Source: Lutibacter flavus (GTDB taxonomy: Bacteria; Bacteroidota; Bacteroidia; Flavobacteriales; Flavobacteriaceae). Taken from it: a stretch of 64,000 bases of DNA. Under the pieces are notes generated by a model. It was not told where the DNA came from, searched no databases, and worked only from the letters and a program-made list of their open reading frames with translations. Location: the NCBI RefSeq assembly GCF_900188355.1, contig NZ_FZNX01000003.1, positions 255,501-319,500 of the forward strand, in the 5' to 3' direction. Shown piece by piece: positions 27,800 to 35,874 of the stretch (within the stretch, counting starts at the first letter, position 1; each line of letters opens with the position of its first letter). Position numbers and translations under genes: made by a program.

Positions 27800-28183
27800 A
27801 TGAAAAAACTATTGCAAATAGTTCTAATTAGCAGCTTAAGTTTATTATGCTTCTCTTGTTATTATGATGAAATTCCAGAACATATATTAAATCCACCTGA
27901 GATTCCAACAGATCCAGGAGATCCTAATTATGTTGAAATAACATTAAGTACTGATGTTCAACCACTTTTTACTGCTAATTGTATTGGTTGTCACAGCGAT
28001 AACAGAGATCCTGATTTAACAGAAGGAAATTCATATTCAGCATTAAACCCATCCTATGTTACTGCCAATAACGCAAGTGGAAGTAAACTTTACACTATAG
28101 TTAACAGTGGACATGGCGGTTTGTCTCCAGAAGAAGTTGAATTAATCAAAGCTTGGATAAACCAAGGCGCACTAGATAACTAA
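27800..28183 (+). CDS. monoheme c-type cytochrome lipoprotein
   Basis: This is a 127-residue protein. The lipobox ends at C20 (LLCFSC), followed by a Pro/Asp-rich linker and a cytochrome c-like domain with one CIGCH motif in the context DVQPLFTANCIGCHS. It ends in a helix typical of planctomycete/Bacteroidota PSCyt-type domains (LSPEEVELIKAWINQGA). No obvious distal Met motif; a His may serve. It lies in the same orientation between the hexaheme gene and the barrel gene (17 bp to the latter), so all three are likely co-expressed at the outer membrane. Confidence 0.8.
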   Translation: MKKLLQIVLISSLSLLCFSCYYDEIPEHILNPPEIPTDPGDPNYVEITLSTDVQPLFTANCIGCHSDNRDPDLTEGNSYSALNPSYVTANNASGSKLYTIVNSGHGGLSPEEVELIKAWINQGALDN

Positions 28184-28200
28184 ATTTTAAGATATTTAAT

Positions 28201-29052
28201 ATGAAAAATTTTATAAAATTACTTTTTATCTTTTTAATATTACCTTTTGTAGCTGTTGCTCAAGAAGATGATAGTAAAGATAAAAAAGTGAAAGAAAAAC
28301 TTGAAAGAGACGCCTTTGAAAGTTCTAACATTATAGATAATCCAAGTAACGTTTTATTAAGCAAAGATGCATTAGAAGTTCAAATGCAACATAGATTTGG
28401 CTTAATTAATAGTGAATCTGGTAACGATTTGGCCGGTTTCTGGGGAGATGCGAATATTAGAATTGGGCTTTCTTACGGAATTCATGAAAGACTTACCATT
28501 GGATATGGTACTACAAAGTTTAATCGTTTACAAGATTTTAACTGGAAAGTAGCTTTGTTAAGACAAACACGTTCTAATAGCATGCCTGTTAGCGTTTCAT
28601 ACTATGGGAACTTTACCATTGACGCACGTAAAAAAGATAAATTTAATTTAGAACAAGACAGATATTCTTATTTTAATCAATTGATTATTGCTAAAAGATT
28701 TAGCCCAAATGTATCATTTCAAATTGCACCAAGTGTATCTCATTATAACTTAGTGCACCCTGATATGAAAAATGATATGTTTTCTATTGCTTTTGGAGGA
28801 AGAGTTAAAATAAGTCCGCAAACATCTATTTTAATTGACTATAGCCAGCCTATTACTCAATTTGATGCTATGCAACCGAAACCACTTTTTAGCATTGGGG
28901 CGGAATTTGCAACATCGGCACATGAGTTCCAAATTTTCTTATCTAATAATAACGGAATTGTTGCTCAAAAAAATTATATGTATAACCAAAATGATTTCTT
29001 TAAAGGAGATTTCTTAGTTGGATTTAATATAACAAGAATCTATAATTTTTAA
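28201..29052 (+). CDS. outer-membrane beta-barrel protein (DUF5777-like)
   Basis: This is a 283-residue protein with a signal peptide cleaved after VAVAQ (about residue 20). The rest is alternating beta-strand with the C-terminal aromatic pattern of a barrel (VGFNITRIYNF). The conserved block VQMQHRFGLINSESG and the SYGIHERLTIGYGTT stretch fit the uncharacterised DUF5777 barrels of Bacteroidota, which I name from memory of the pattern. It directly follows two cytochrome lipoprotein genes. By analogy with porin-cytochrome conduits it could be the outer-membrane sleeve, but this is inference. Confidence 0.7.
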   Translation: MKNFIKLLFIFLILPFVAVAQEDDSKDKKVKEKLERDAFESSNIIDNPSNVLLSKDALEVQMQHRFGLINSESGNDLAGFWGDANIRIGLSYGIHERLTIGYGTTKFNRLQDFNWKVALLRQTRSNSMPVSVSYYGNFTIDARKKDKFNLEQDRYSYFNQLIIAKRFSPNVSFQIAPSVSHYNLVHPDMKNDMFSIAFGGRVKISPQTSILIDYSQPITQFDAMQPKPLFSIGAEFATSAHEFQIFLSNNNGIVAQKNYMYNQNDFFKGDFLVGFNITRIYNF

Positions 29053-29189
29053 ATTATTTTATCACCCCAAGTTGAAAACAAAGTATCGGCAAATTCTCTG
29101 ATATTTTGTTTTCTTTTGGTATATAAAAAAAATAACAAAATAACACCTTAGAAGTTACTTTCACTGACAAAAATCATAATAAGATACAT

Positions 29190-29213
29190 CTTATGTAACT
29201 AACTTTACATAAG
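29190..29213. promoter_or_regulatory. CRP/FNR-like inverted repeat before the NrfC/NrfD operon
   Basis: The arms CTTATGTAA (29190-29198) and TTACATAAG (29205-29213) are perfect 9-bp complements with a 6-bp spacer, i.e. TGTAA-N6-TTACA. It lies 37 bp before the start codon. It overlaps a second imperfect dyad, ATAAGAT-N2-ATCTTAT, immediately to the left. Confidence 0.55.
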
Positions 29214-29250
29214 TAAACTAAATACAGATACTCGTATAGATTTTAATATT

Positions 29251-30237
29251 ATGGAAAACAATAAAACTGAAAAAGGAGGTACCAACAGACGTAAATTCCT
29301 AAAATTAGGGTTAATGTCTAGTGTAACAGCAGTTGCTGGTGCATCATTAATATCAAACTTAGCAATTCAAGACGAAGAAGTTACAGACTCAGGGGAAAAA
29401 ATGAGATTGTTAACTCCAGATGGAAAAATAGTTGAAGTAGATGCATCTAATATTAATAAATATCCTGAAGCACTTATAACTCCAGAAGAATCCAGAAAAG
29501 GAATTCCTAACAGAAAATTTGTAATGGTTATTGATTTAGCCAAATGTAAAAATGCGAGAAAATGTGTTGAAGGTTGTCAAAAAGCTCATGATTTAGATTA
29601 TAATGAAGAGTTTATGAAAGTTCAGCTGATTCAAGACAATCCAGAAGCTTCTCCTTATTGGTTACCAAAACCTTGTTTTCATTGTGATGAACCTCCTTGC
29701 GTAACTGTTTGCCCAACTGGAGCAACGTTTAAACGTGAAGATAACATTGTTTTAATTGATAATGATCGTTGTATTGGTTGTAAATTCTGTGTAACAAGTT
29801 GTCCTTATTCAGCTCGTCAATTCAATTGGGGGCATAAAGATAAATTTGATGACACATCACAACCTTACTCACCTGAAACCAGCGTTCCAGCTGCTGAAGG
29901 AACAGTAATGAAATGTGATTTTTGTCCAGATATGTTGAGACAAGGTAAACTTCCTCATTGTGCACAATCTTGCCCAATGGGAGTTATTTATTTTGGAGAT
30001 AAAAATGAAGATATTGTAACAAACGGTGAAGAAACCGTTCGTTTCTCTCAATTAATAAAAGATCGTGGTGGTTACCGCCATTTAGAGCATTTAGGTACAA
30101 AACCTAACGTTTATTACTTACCTGCTGTAAACCGTCAATTCCCATTAGAACGAGGATTTAACGTAGACGAAGATATTATTGAACGCTACAAAGATGTTCC
30201 CTATGTTCAAGATTTAAAAAAACAAGGTAAAATTTAA
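29251..30237 (+). CDS. Tat-exported NrfC-like ferredoxin subunit (copy 1)
   Basis: This is a 328-residue periplasmic Fe-S protein. A Tat signal (RRKFLKLG from residue 13) is followed by a short LLTPDGKIVEVD domain (53-64). The DmsB/NrfC-type four-cluster domain comes next, with Cys at 99/105/109, 142/145/150/154, 174/177/180/184 and 222/225/237/241. The first motif reads C-K-N-A-R-K-C-V-E-G-C: its second Cys is Ala102, the pattern of a [3Fe-4S] site. It probably passes electrons between the membrane partner NrfD (17 bp downstream) and a periplasmic cytochrome. No molybdopterin subunit is encoded nearby. Confidence 0.85.
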   Translation: MENNKTEKGGTNRRKFLKLGLMSSVTAVAGASLISNLAIQDEEVTDSGEKMRLLTPDGKIVEVDASNINKYPEALITPEESRKGIPNRKFVMVIDLAKCKNARKCVEGCQKAHDLDYNEEFMKVQLIQDNPEASPYWLPKPCFHCDEPPCVTVCPTGATFKREDNIVLIDNDRCIGCKFCVTSCPYSARQFNWGHKDKFDDTSQPYSPETSVPAAEGTVMKCDFCPDMLRQGKLPHCAQSCPMGVIYFGDKNEDIVTNGEETVRFSQLIKDRGGYRHLEHLGTKPNVYYLPAVNRQFPLERGFNVDEDIIERYKDVPYVQDLKKQGKI

Positions 30238-30254
30238 TTTTAATACTCTTAATT

Positions 30255-31598
30255 ATGAATTTAGAAAATAGAAAAAGAGAATTAGCAAAAGAATTTTCTC
30301 CTTTACTAGAAAAAACAACCAAAACCTCAAAAATTTGGATTGGGTTTTTAATTGCCGTAATTCTTGTTGGAGTTTATGCCTTCTTTTTACAATTATTTAA
30401 AGGCCATATAGTAACAGGGATGCGTGACAATGTAGTTTGGGGAATTTATATTATAAACTTTATATTCTTTGTGTGTTTAAGTTATTCTGGTGCTTTTATT
30501 TCAGGTATTTTACACTTTTTTAAAACACCTTGGAAAAATTCAATATCAAGAATTGTAGAAATTATTACGGTACTATCTTTAATAATTGGGCCAATATTTA
30601 TACTATTATGTATTGGTAGATTAGATAGATTGCATTATTTATTTCTTTACCCAAGAATTCAATCTCCTATTACCTGGGATATTATCGCTATTATGACAGA
30701 TTTAATAGGTTGTTTTATCTATTTATTCCTAACCTTTATACCTGACTTTGCAATACTAAGAGACAACAGTGAAAACGCTCCAAAATGGCGTCAAAAAGTT
30801 TATAAATTTTTAGCAATAGGATACCAAGATACGCCAGAACAAAGAGAAAAACTTCATAAAGTAACTCGTACAATGTCTGCAATGGTTATTGCTTTAGCAA
30901 TTGTTGCATATTCTGTACTTGCCTGGATTTTTAGTTTAACATTACAACCAGGATGGAATAGTTCCATTTTTGCACCTTATTTTATTGTTGCTGGATTATA
31001 CTCTGGAGTTGGAGTAATAATTATAGCAATGTATTTAATTCGTAAATATTACAATTTAGAACATTATATTAGAAAAGTACATTTTATTGGAGCAGGTATA
31101 ATTTTACTAGTTATCTCTTTATTGTTTGGATATTTTACTTTTAGTGAATATTTTTCAAGATGGTTTAGCCATAAAATTCAAGATGCAAACTTACTAAATA
31201 CGCTGTTTACAAGATATTTCTGGATGTTTATTTTTGCTAACTATATTGGAGTATTAGTTCCAATTGTAATTTTATTCTTTAAAAAATTTAGAACAATAAA
31301 ATCAATAACATTTGCAGCAGTTATTGCTGTTGTTGGTTTATGGTTTAACAAATACTTAATTATTGTTCCTACTTTAGAAACCCCATATTTACCTATCCAA
31401 GATACAAGACCAGAATTTATTCATTATACAGCAACTTGGGTAGAATGGGCATTAAGTTTTGCTGGTGTTGCAGCATTTATATTATTTTTTATTTTAATTA
31501 TGAAATTGGTCCCAATTATTCCAATGTCTGGTATTATAGACAATGAAAGAGATCAAAAAAAGAATAAAAAAGTTTATAAAAAAATAGTAACTGAATAA
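30255..31598 (+). CDS. NrfD/PsrC-like quinone-binding membrane subunit (copy 1)
   Basis: This is a 447-residue integral membrane protein with about ten hydrophobic helices, of the NrfD/polysulfide reductase PsrC family, which exchanges electrons with the quinone pool. Recognisable segments are VTGMRDNVVWGIYIINFIFF (helix 2), LCIGRLDRLHYLFLYPRIQSPITWD and PFTHYT-like loops. It follows the Fe-S gene after 17 bp and precedes the Ig-like subunit gene, so the three form one operon. The closely similar copy 2 is at 34558-35874. Confidence 0.87.
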   Translation: MNLENRKRELAKEFSPLLEKTTKTSKIWIGFLIAVILVGVYAFFLQLFKGHIVTGMRDNVVWGIYIINFIFFVCLSYSGAFISGILHFFKTPWKNSISRIVEIITVLSLIIGPIFILLCIGRLDRLHYLFLYPRIQSPITWDIIAIMTDLIGCFIYLFLTFIPDFAILRDNSENAPKWRQKVYKFLAIGYQDTPEQREKLHKVTRTMSAMVIALAIVAYSVLAWIFSLTLQPGWNSSIFAPYFIVAGLYSGVGVIIIAMYLIRKYYNLEHYIRKVHFIGAGIILLVISLLFGYFTFSEYFSRWFSHKIQDANLLNTLFTRYFWMFIFANYIGVLVPIVILFFKKFRTIKSITFAAVIAVVGLWFNKYLIIVPTLETPYLPIQDTRPEFIHYTATWVEWALSFAGVAAFILFFILIMKLVPIIPMSGIIDNERDQKKNKKVYKKIVTE

Positions 31599-31618
31599 TA
31601 ATGTTAAATTTAGAAATT

Positions 31619-32515
31619 ATGAAAAGTAACCTATTAAAATATACATTTATTACTTCATTTATTATAACATTACTATTTAGTACTAATGGAGTTGCCCAAG
31701 AATTAGATGCTAGCAACTATAAAATTAGATTTAACCTTAAAACGGTTAAACAATCTGATAATTCTCGTTTACTTGAAGTAATATTTTTCGGGCAAAATAA
31801 AAAAGATAGAAAAGATAAAGTTCCAGTTTTTGATGCAGAAATTAAATTTTATAATGATGATACCCTATTAGGTACTTCAAAAACTTCAAATGAAGGGATT
31901 GCTCAAATTACTGTTCCAGAAAATCAGACTTACATTAAAGATAAAGACGGTTATATTACATTTAAGGCTGTTTTTGAAGGTTCTGACGGATTAGATGAAG
32001 AAGATGACGATGTGAGTATTAAAGACCTTCATCTAGAACTAAATTTAGAAGAAATTGATAGTATAAAAACAGTTATAGTTAAAGCATTTACTCTTGATAG
32101 TTTAGGCGTGAAAATTCCAGTTGAAGAAGCTGATATAATTATTTCTGTTGAAGCAATGCTTTCTAAAATGAAATTGGAAGAAGGTACTATTGAAGATGGT
32201 GAATTTGAATTTGAATTCCCAACTGATATACCAGGAGACGCAAATGGAGACTTAATCGTTTATTCAATAATTGAAGATCATGATGATTTTGGAAATGTTA
32301 TTCAAAAGAAATCTGAAAATTGGGGTAATTTTCAAAATCAAATTGTTAAAGAAGAAAATAAATTATGGTCTGAAGCTGCACCAATATGGATGTATATTGT
32401 GTTAACAATTTTACTAGTTGGAGTTTGGGCTAATTATGTATATACGGCACGCTATTTATTTAAAATTAAAAAAGAAGGAAAACAATTAGAAGTAAACACA
32501 GAAAAAACAAATTAA
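31619..32515 (+). CDS. Ig-like membrane-anchored subunit of the NrfCD complex (copy 1)
   Basis: I know no named family for this. With the start at the inner ATG 31619 it begins MKSNLLKYTFITS with a signal peptide ending at GVAQ. Starting at 31601 would add six residues in front of the leader. Two beta-sandwich domains (about 25-130 and 135-240) follow, the first with a transthyretin-like FDAEIKFYNDDTLLGTSKT stretch. A conserved DHDDFG motif, then NKLWSEAAP and one C-terminal membrane helix (about 262-284) complete it. It is tied to nrfD by a 20-bp gap and its paralogue follows copy 2 of NrfD, so it is very likely a real subunit or scaffold on the periplasmic face. Confidence 0.75.
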   Translation: MKSNLLKYTFITSFIITLLFSTNGVAQELDASNYKIRFNLKTVKQSDNSRLLEVIFFGQNKKDRKDKVPVFDAEIKFYNDDTLLGTSKTSNEGIAQITVPENQTYIKDKDGYITFKAVFEGSDGLDEEDDDVSIKDLHLELNLEEIDSIKTVIVKAFTLDSLGVKIPVEEADIIISVEAMLSKMKLEEGTIEDGEFEFEFPTDIPGDANGDLIVYSIIEDHDDFGNVIQKKSENWGNFQNQIVKEENKLWSEAAPIWMYIVLTILLVGVWANYVYTARYLFKIKKEGKQLEVNTEKTN

Positions 32516-32599
32516 ACACAGAACAAAAGAAAAATATTATCGTTAACTTTATTGGTATTGTTTTTGATAATTAACTATTAACAACTTAAATTAATTAAA

Positions 32600-32998
32600 A
32601 TGAAGACACTAAAAACATTAATGATTATCGGAGTTATAAGTTTAGGCCTATTCTCTTTCACAAAAGCTATGCAAGAAGAATGGAAAGTTCCTGCTAAGTA
32701 TGAAAAAATGACAAATCCAGAAGAAGCTTCAAAAGAAAATTTAGCTATTGGAAAATCTTTATACGCTAAACATTGTAAATCTTGCCATGGTAAAGATGGA
32801 TTAGGAGATGGACCAAAAGCTGATGAAGTAGATGGAGATTTAGGAGATTTTTCTTCTGAAGAATTCCAAGCTCAATCTGATGGAGCATTATTTTACAAAA
32901 GCTATATAGGTCGTGATGATATGCCTAACTTCGAAAAGAAAATGACTGAAGAAGATATGTGGTTAACAGTACACTTTATGAGAACTATGGGTGAATAG
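32600..32998 (+). CDS. periplasmic monoheme cytochrome c
   Basis: This is a 132-residue class I cytochrome c. A signal peptide (about 1-23) precedes a single CKSCH motif in KHCKSCHGKDGLGDGP; the distal Met lies in GRDDMPNFEKKM (about residue 112). It is 84 bp downstream of the first Ig-like subunit, the last gene before a strong terminator, and so belongs to the first NrfCD operon. It is the obvious soluble electron carrier linking the inner-membrane complex to the outer-membrane cytochromes. Confidence 0.88.
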   Translation: MKTLKTLMIIGVISLGLFSFTKAMQEEWKVPAKYEKMTNPEEASKENLAIGKSLYAKHCKSCHGKDGLGDGPKADEVDGDLGDFSSEEFQAQSDGALFYKSYIGRDDMPNFEKKMTEEDMWLTVHFMRTMGE

Positions 32999-33020
32999 TT
33001 ATTCAAATACTATTAGATAT

Positions 33021-33058
33021 AAAAAATCCGAACAAGAATTTGTTCGGATTTTTTTTAT
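33021..33058 (+). terminator. intrinsic terminator after the first NrfCD operon
   Basis: AATCCGAACAA pairs perfectly with TTGTTCGGATT over a 4-nt loop and is followed by a run of Ts, 23 bp after the cytochrome c stop. Confidence 0.9.
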
Positions 33059-33297
33059 GTTTTACTTTCGTTTAAAATGATTAAACCCAAAATACAGAGC
33101 CTAAAGAAGCCTTTTTCTACCTGAAACTTTCAACATTATTTTATAACCATTTCAATTATAACATAGCCTAAAAATTCATAAAATATTGATTGTCAAACTT
33201 TAAGTAATTTTCTTCTTGACATTTATCATATTATTTCTTAAAAATTTATAGTAAATTACTGGTAGATTAAAAAACTCTCTAGCAATACTTCACTATT

Positions 33298-33564
33298 ATG
33301 AAAAGTAAATCCTTCAAAAAAAACTCAATCACAAGAAGAAAAATATTACCAATTCTGGGAAGTAGTTTGTTTTTTCCTCTTTTCGGGTTTGAAAATTCTG
33401 ACAACAAACCTGCTACTGAAAATACCAACGAAGAATACCAAACTTTACTAAAATCAGATGGAACTATTGTTAAAGTAAGGGTTACCACAATTAGAAAAGC
33501 CAAAATAATTGAGAATAACATTTCTAATAAATCGCTATTCAATTGGCTAAACAAAAAACTATAA
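33298..33564 (+). CDS. 88-residue Tat-leader mini-protein
   Basis: This is a small protein with a twin-arginine leader (ITRRKILPIL, RR at 13-14, hydrophobic stretch to about 31), a linker and the segment LLKSDGTIVKV (50-60). That layout matches the N-terminal 70 residues of both NrfC copies (LLTPDGKIVEV in copy 1, LMTTNGTLIQV in copy 2) but stops before any Fe-S motif. It sits 22 bp before NrfC copy 2 in the same operon. It may be a free-standing leader-domain protein, or the remnant of a broken third NrfC; no fused Cys motifs are left in the following frame. Function unknown. Confidence 0.65.
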   Translation: MKSKSFKKNSITRRKILPILGSSLFFPLFGFENSDNKPATENTNEEYQTLLKSDGTIVKVRVTTIRKAKIIENNISNKSLFNWLNKKL

Positions 33565-33586
33565 TTTTAATCAATATCTATTTATT

Positions 33587-34555
33587 ATGGCAATCAATAA
33601 TAATTCAAGACGTAGTTTTCTTGACAACGGATTAAAACTAGCTTTTGTTACTGCATTAGGCGGAATTGGCCTTACTAAAATAGCTGCTAAACTATTCGCT
33701 CAAGCAAATAACGATTCAAATGATAAAACGGAATTAATGACAACTAACGGAACATTAATTCAAGTAGATTCATCAGAAATTATAAAAATGAATCATTCTA
33801 AAGATGGTGATAAAAAATATAATGTAAGAGAAGGGATGCCCAACAGAAAATTTGTAATGGTTATTGATTTAGCAAAATGTAAAAATGCTTTAAAATGTCA
33901 GAGCGTTTGCAATAAACACCATTTTATAGCTGGAGACCATGCTTGGTTAAAAGTGTATAAAATGCAGGAATCTGAAGATACTGCTCCTTATTGGATGCCA
34001 ACAACCTGCATGCATTGTGATCATCCAGCCTGCGTTACTGTATGCCCTGTGGATGCCACTTTTAAAAGAAGAGACGGGCTTGTGCTAATTGATAATGAAA
34101 GGTGTATTGGTTGTCGTTTTTGTATGGCAGCTTGCCCCTATTCAACTCGCGTTTTTAACTGGAGTGAACCAAATCAAGAAATTACAATGAAAATGGACAT
34201 GAACCACAATACAAATAACTCGGTAGAATATGCCGGGATGCCCAGTATAAAGGGAACTGTAGATAAATGTGATTTTTGCCCCCATACCATTAAAGAAAAT
34301 AAATTACCTCATTGTGTTACTGCATGTCCAAATGGTGTATTCTATTTTGGTGATAAATATGAAGATACAGTAACAAATGGTGATGAAACCTTACGGCTAA
34401 GTAAATTATTACGCGATAAAAATGGCTATAGGTTAATGGAAAGTTTAGGTACAAAACCTAGTGTATATTATTTACCTCCTGTAAACCGTTTGGTAGATTT
34501 TAAGGATGGTTTAGAAAATTATACTGATTTTAGATCTGTTGAAAAACCTGAATAA
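33587..34555 (+). CDS. Tat-exported NrfC-like ferredoxin subunit (copy 2)
   Basis: This is a 322-residue paralogue of the copy at 29251. Twin-arginine leader (SRRSFLDNG) followed by the LMTTNGTLIQVD leader domain. The Cys pattern is the same, including C98-x2-Ala101-x2-C104-x3-C108 in cluster I; the remaining clusters are complete (CMHCDHPACVTVCP, CIGCRFCMAACP, CDFCPHTIKENKLPHCVTACP). An insertion of His/Met/Asn-rich sequence (MKMDMNHNTNN) is present between clusters III and IV and absent from copy 1. It overlaps no gene; NrfD2 begins 2 bp after its stop. Confidence 0.85.
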   Translation: MAINNNSRRSFLDNGLKLAFVTALGGIGLTKIAAKLFAQANNDSNDKTELMTTNGTLIQVDSSEIIKMNHSKDGDKKYNVREGMPNRKFVMVIDLAKCKNALKCQSVCNKHHFIAGDHAWLKVYKMQESEDTAPYWMPTTCMHCDHPACVTVCPVDATFKRRDGLVLIDNERCIGCRFCMAACPYSTRVFNWSEPNQEITMKMDMNHNTNNSVEYAGMPSIKGTVDKCDFCPHTIKENKLPHCVTACPNGVFYFGDKYEDTVTNGDETLRLSKLLRDKNGYRLMESLGTKPSVYYLPPVNRLVDFKDGLENYTDFRSVEKPE

Positions 34556-34557
34556 TT

Positions 34558-35874
34558 ATGAAAAATTATAAGATTTTACTAAATGATTTAGCTCCTCAAA
34601 AATTTGGGAAAGCAGGTATTCTTTGGACTTGGACATTAATTGTAATTAGTATTGCTGGTATTATTGCTTATATCGATCAAATTATAAAAGGCCAAGTAGT
34701 TACCAATATGCATGATTATGCATTATGGGGAATTTATATTTCCAACTTCGTGTTTTTTGTAGCAACAAGTTTTGTTGGTACAGTTACAGTAGCCGTTTTA
34801 AGGCTAACCAGCAATTCCTGGAGAACTCCAATAGTTCGAATTGCTGAAATAATTTCTCTTGCAGCAATAATTATGGCAGGTATTACAATAATGATAGATA
34901 TGGGTAGACCAGACCGTTTATTAAATTTGTTTATACATGGACGCCTCCAATCTCCTATTATTTGGGATGTTATAATAATTCCCATTTATATTATTATTAG
35001 TTTATTACTTCTCTATTTTCCTTTATTACCCGATTTTGCACTTTTAAAATCATTTTATAAAGAGAAAAACCCAAAACTTAGTAAATGGTATGGTAAATTA
35101 TCATTGAATTGGACTGGTAGTTTGGCTCAAAAAACAATACAAGTTAAATCAATTCAATTAATTGCTGTTTTAATTATTCCAGTTGGTTTTATGCTACAAA
35201 CTATTGATGCTTGGTTATTTTCAACATTATTTAGGGTTGGATGGGATAGCACTAATATGGGTGCTTACTTTATTTCAGGCGCTTCTGTTGCTGGTGTTGG
35301 TGCTCTAGTAACTGTTGTATATGTTCTACACAAGGCTTACAAATTAGAAGACTACATTACTGACTTTCATTTTGATAAATTAGGTAAATTTCTAGTATTA
35401 ATGTGTTTAATTTATCTATACTTTAATTTGAATGAATATTTAATACCTCAACTTACTTCAAAAAAAGAAGCAACAACTCACGTAAATGTATTGCTAACAG
35501 GTCAATTTGCTCCATTATTTTGGTTTGTTATAATTGGTGGATTAATAATACCTATCATTGTTTTATTATTTAAAAAAGGGAGAAAACCTTTTCCTATGTT
35601 TTTAATAGGTATACTTGTTGTCGTAGGCTCATGGTGGAAACGATATTTGATAGTAACACCAACTTTATTACATCCATTTTTACCAATACAAGGTGTCCCT
35701 GAATCTTGGCATCATTATTTTCCTAGTTTTCACGAATGGCTAATAACATCGGCTACATTGGCAATGTGTTTACTAATTATTACAGTATTAGTTCGCTACT
35801 TGCCTATTGTGCCAATTCAAAGAACAGCTGATGAACAAGAATTATTAAATAATAATAAAAATACTAATTCATGA
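34558..35874 (+). CDS. NrfD/PsrC-like quinone-binding membrane subunit (copy 2)
   Basis: This is a 438-residue paralogue of the protein at 30255 with about ten membrane helices. The VVTNMHDYALWGIYISNFVFF helix, IDMGRPDRLLNLFIHGRLQSPIIWD and PFLPIQGVPESWHHY segments align with copy 1. The quinone is presumably menaquinone, as menA is in the window. It begins 2 bp after the Fe-S gene and overlaps the next gene start by 4 bp, which shows tight coupling of the second operon. Confidence 0.87.
   Translation: MKNYKILLNDLAPQKFGKAGILWTWTLIVISIAGIIAYIDQIIKGQVVTNMHDYALWGIYISNFVFFVATSFVGTVTVAVLRLTSNSWRTPIVRIAEIISLAAIIMAGITIMIDMGRPDRLLNLFIHGRLQSPIIWDVIIIPIYIIISLLLLYFPLLPDFALLKSFYKEKNPKLSKWYGKLSLNWTGSLAQKTIQVKSIQLIAVLIIPVGFMLQTIDAWLFSTLFRVGWDSTNMGAYFISGASVAGVGALVTVVYVLHKAYKLEDYITDFHFDKLGKFLVLMCLIYLYFNLNEYLIPQLTSKKEATTHVNVLLTGQFAPLFWFVIIGGLIIPIIVLLFKKGRKPFPMFLIGILVVVGSWWKRYLIVTPTLLHPFLPIQGVPESWHHYFPSFHEWLITSATLAMCLLIITVLVRYLPIVPIQRTADEQELLNNNKNTNS

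Noticed and set aside
33021-33297. Missing gene in the stretch before the second NrfCD operon
   Set aside because: After the terminator I find only AT-rich sequence with a TTGACA-like element and no convincing frame.
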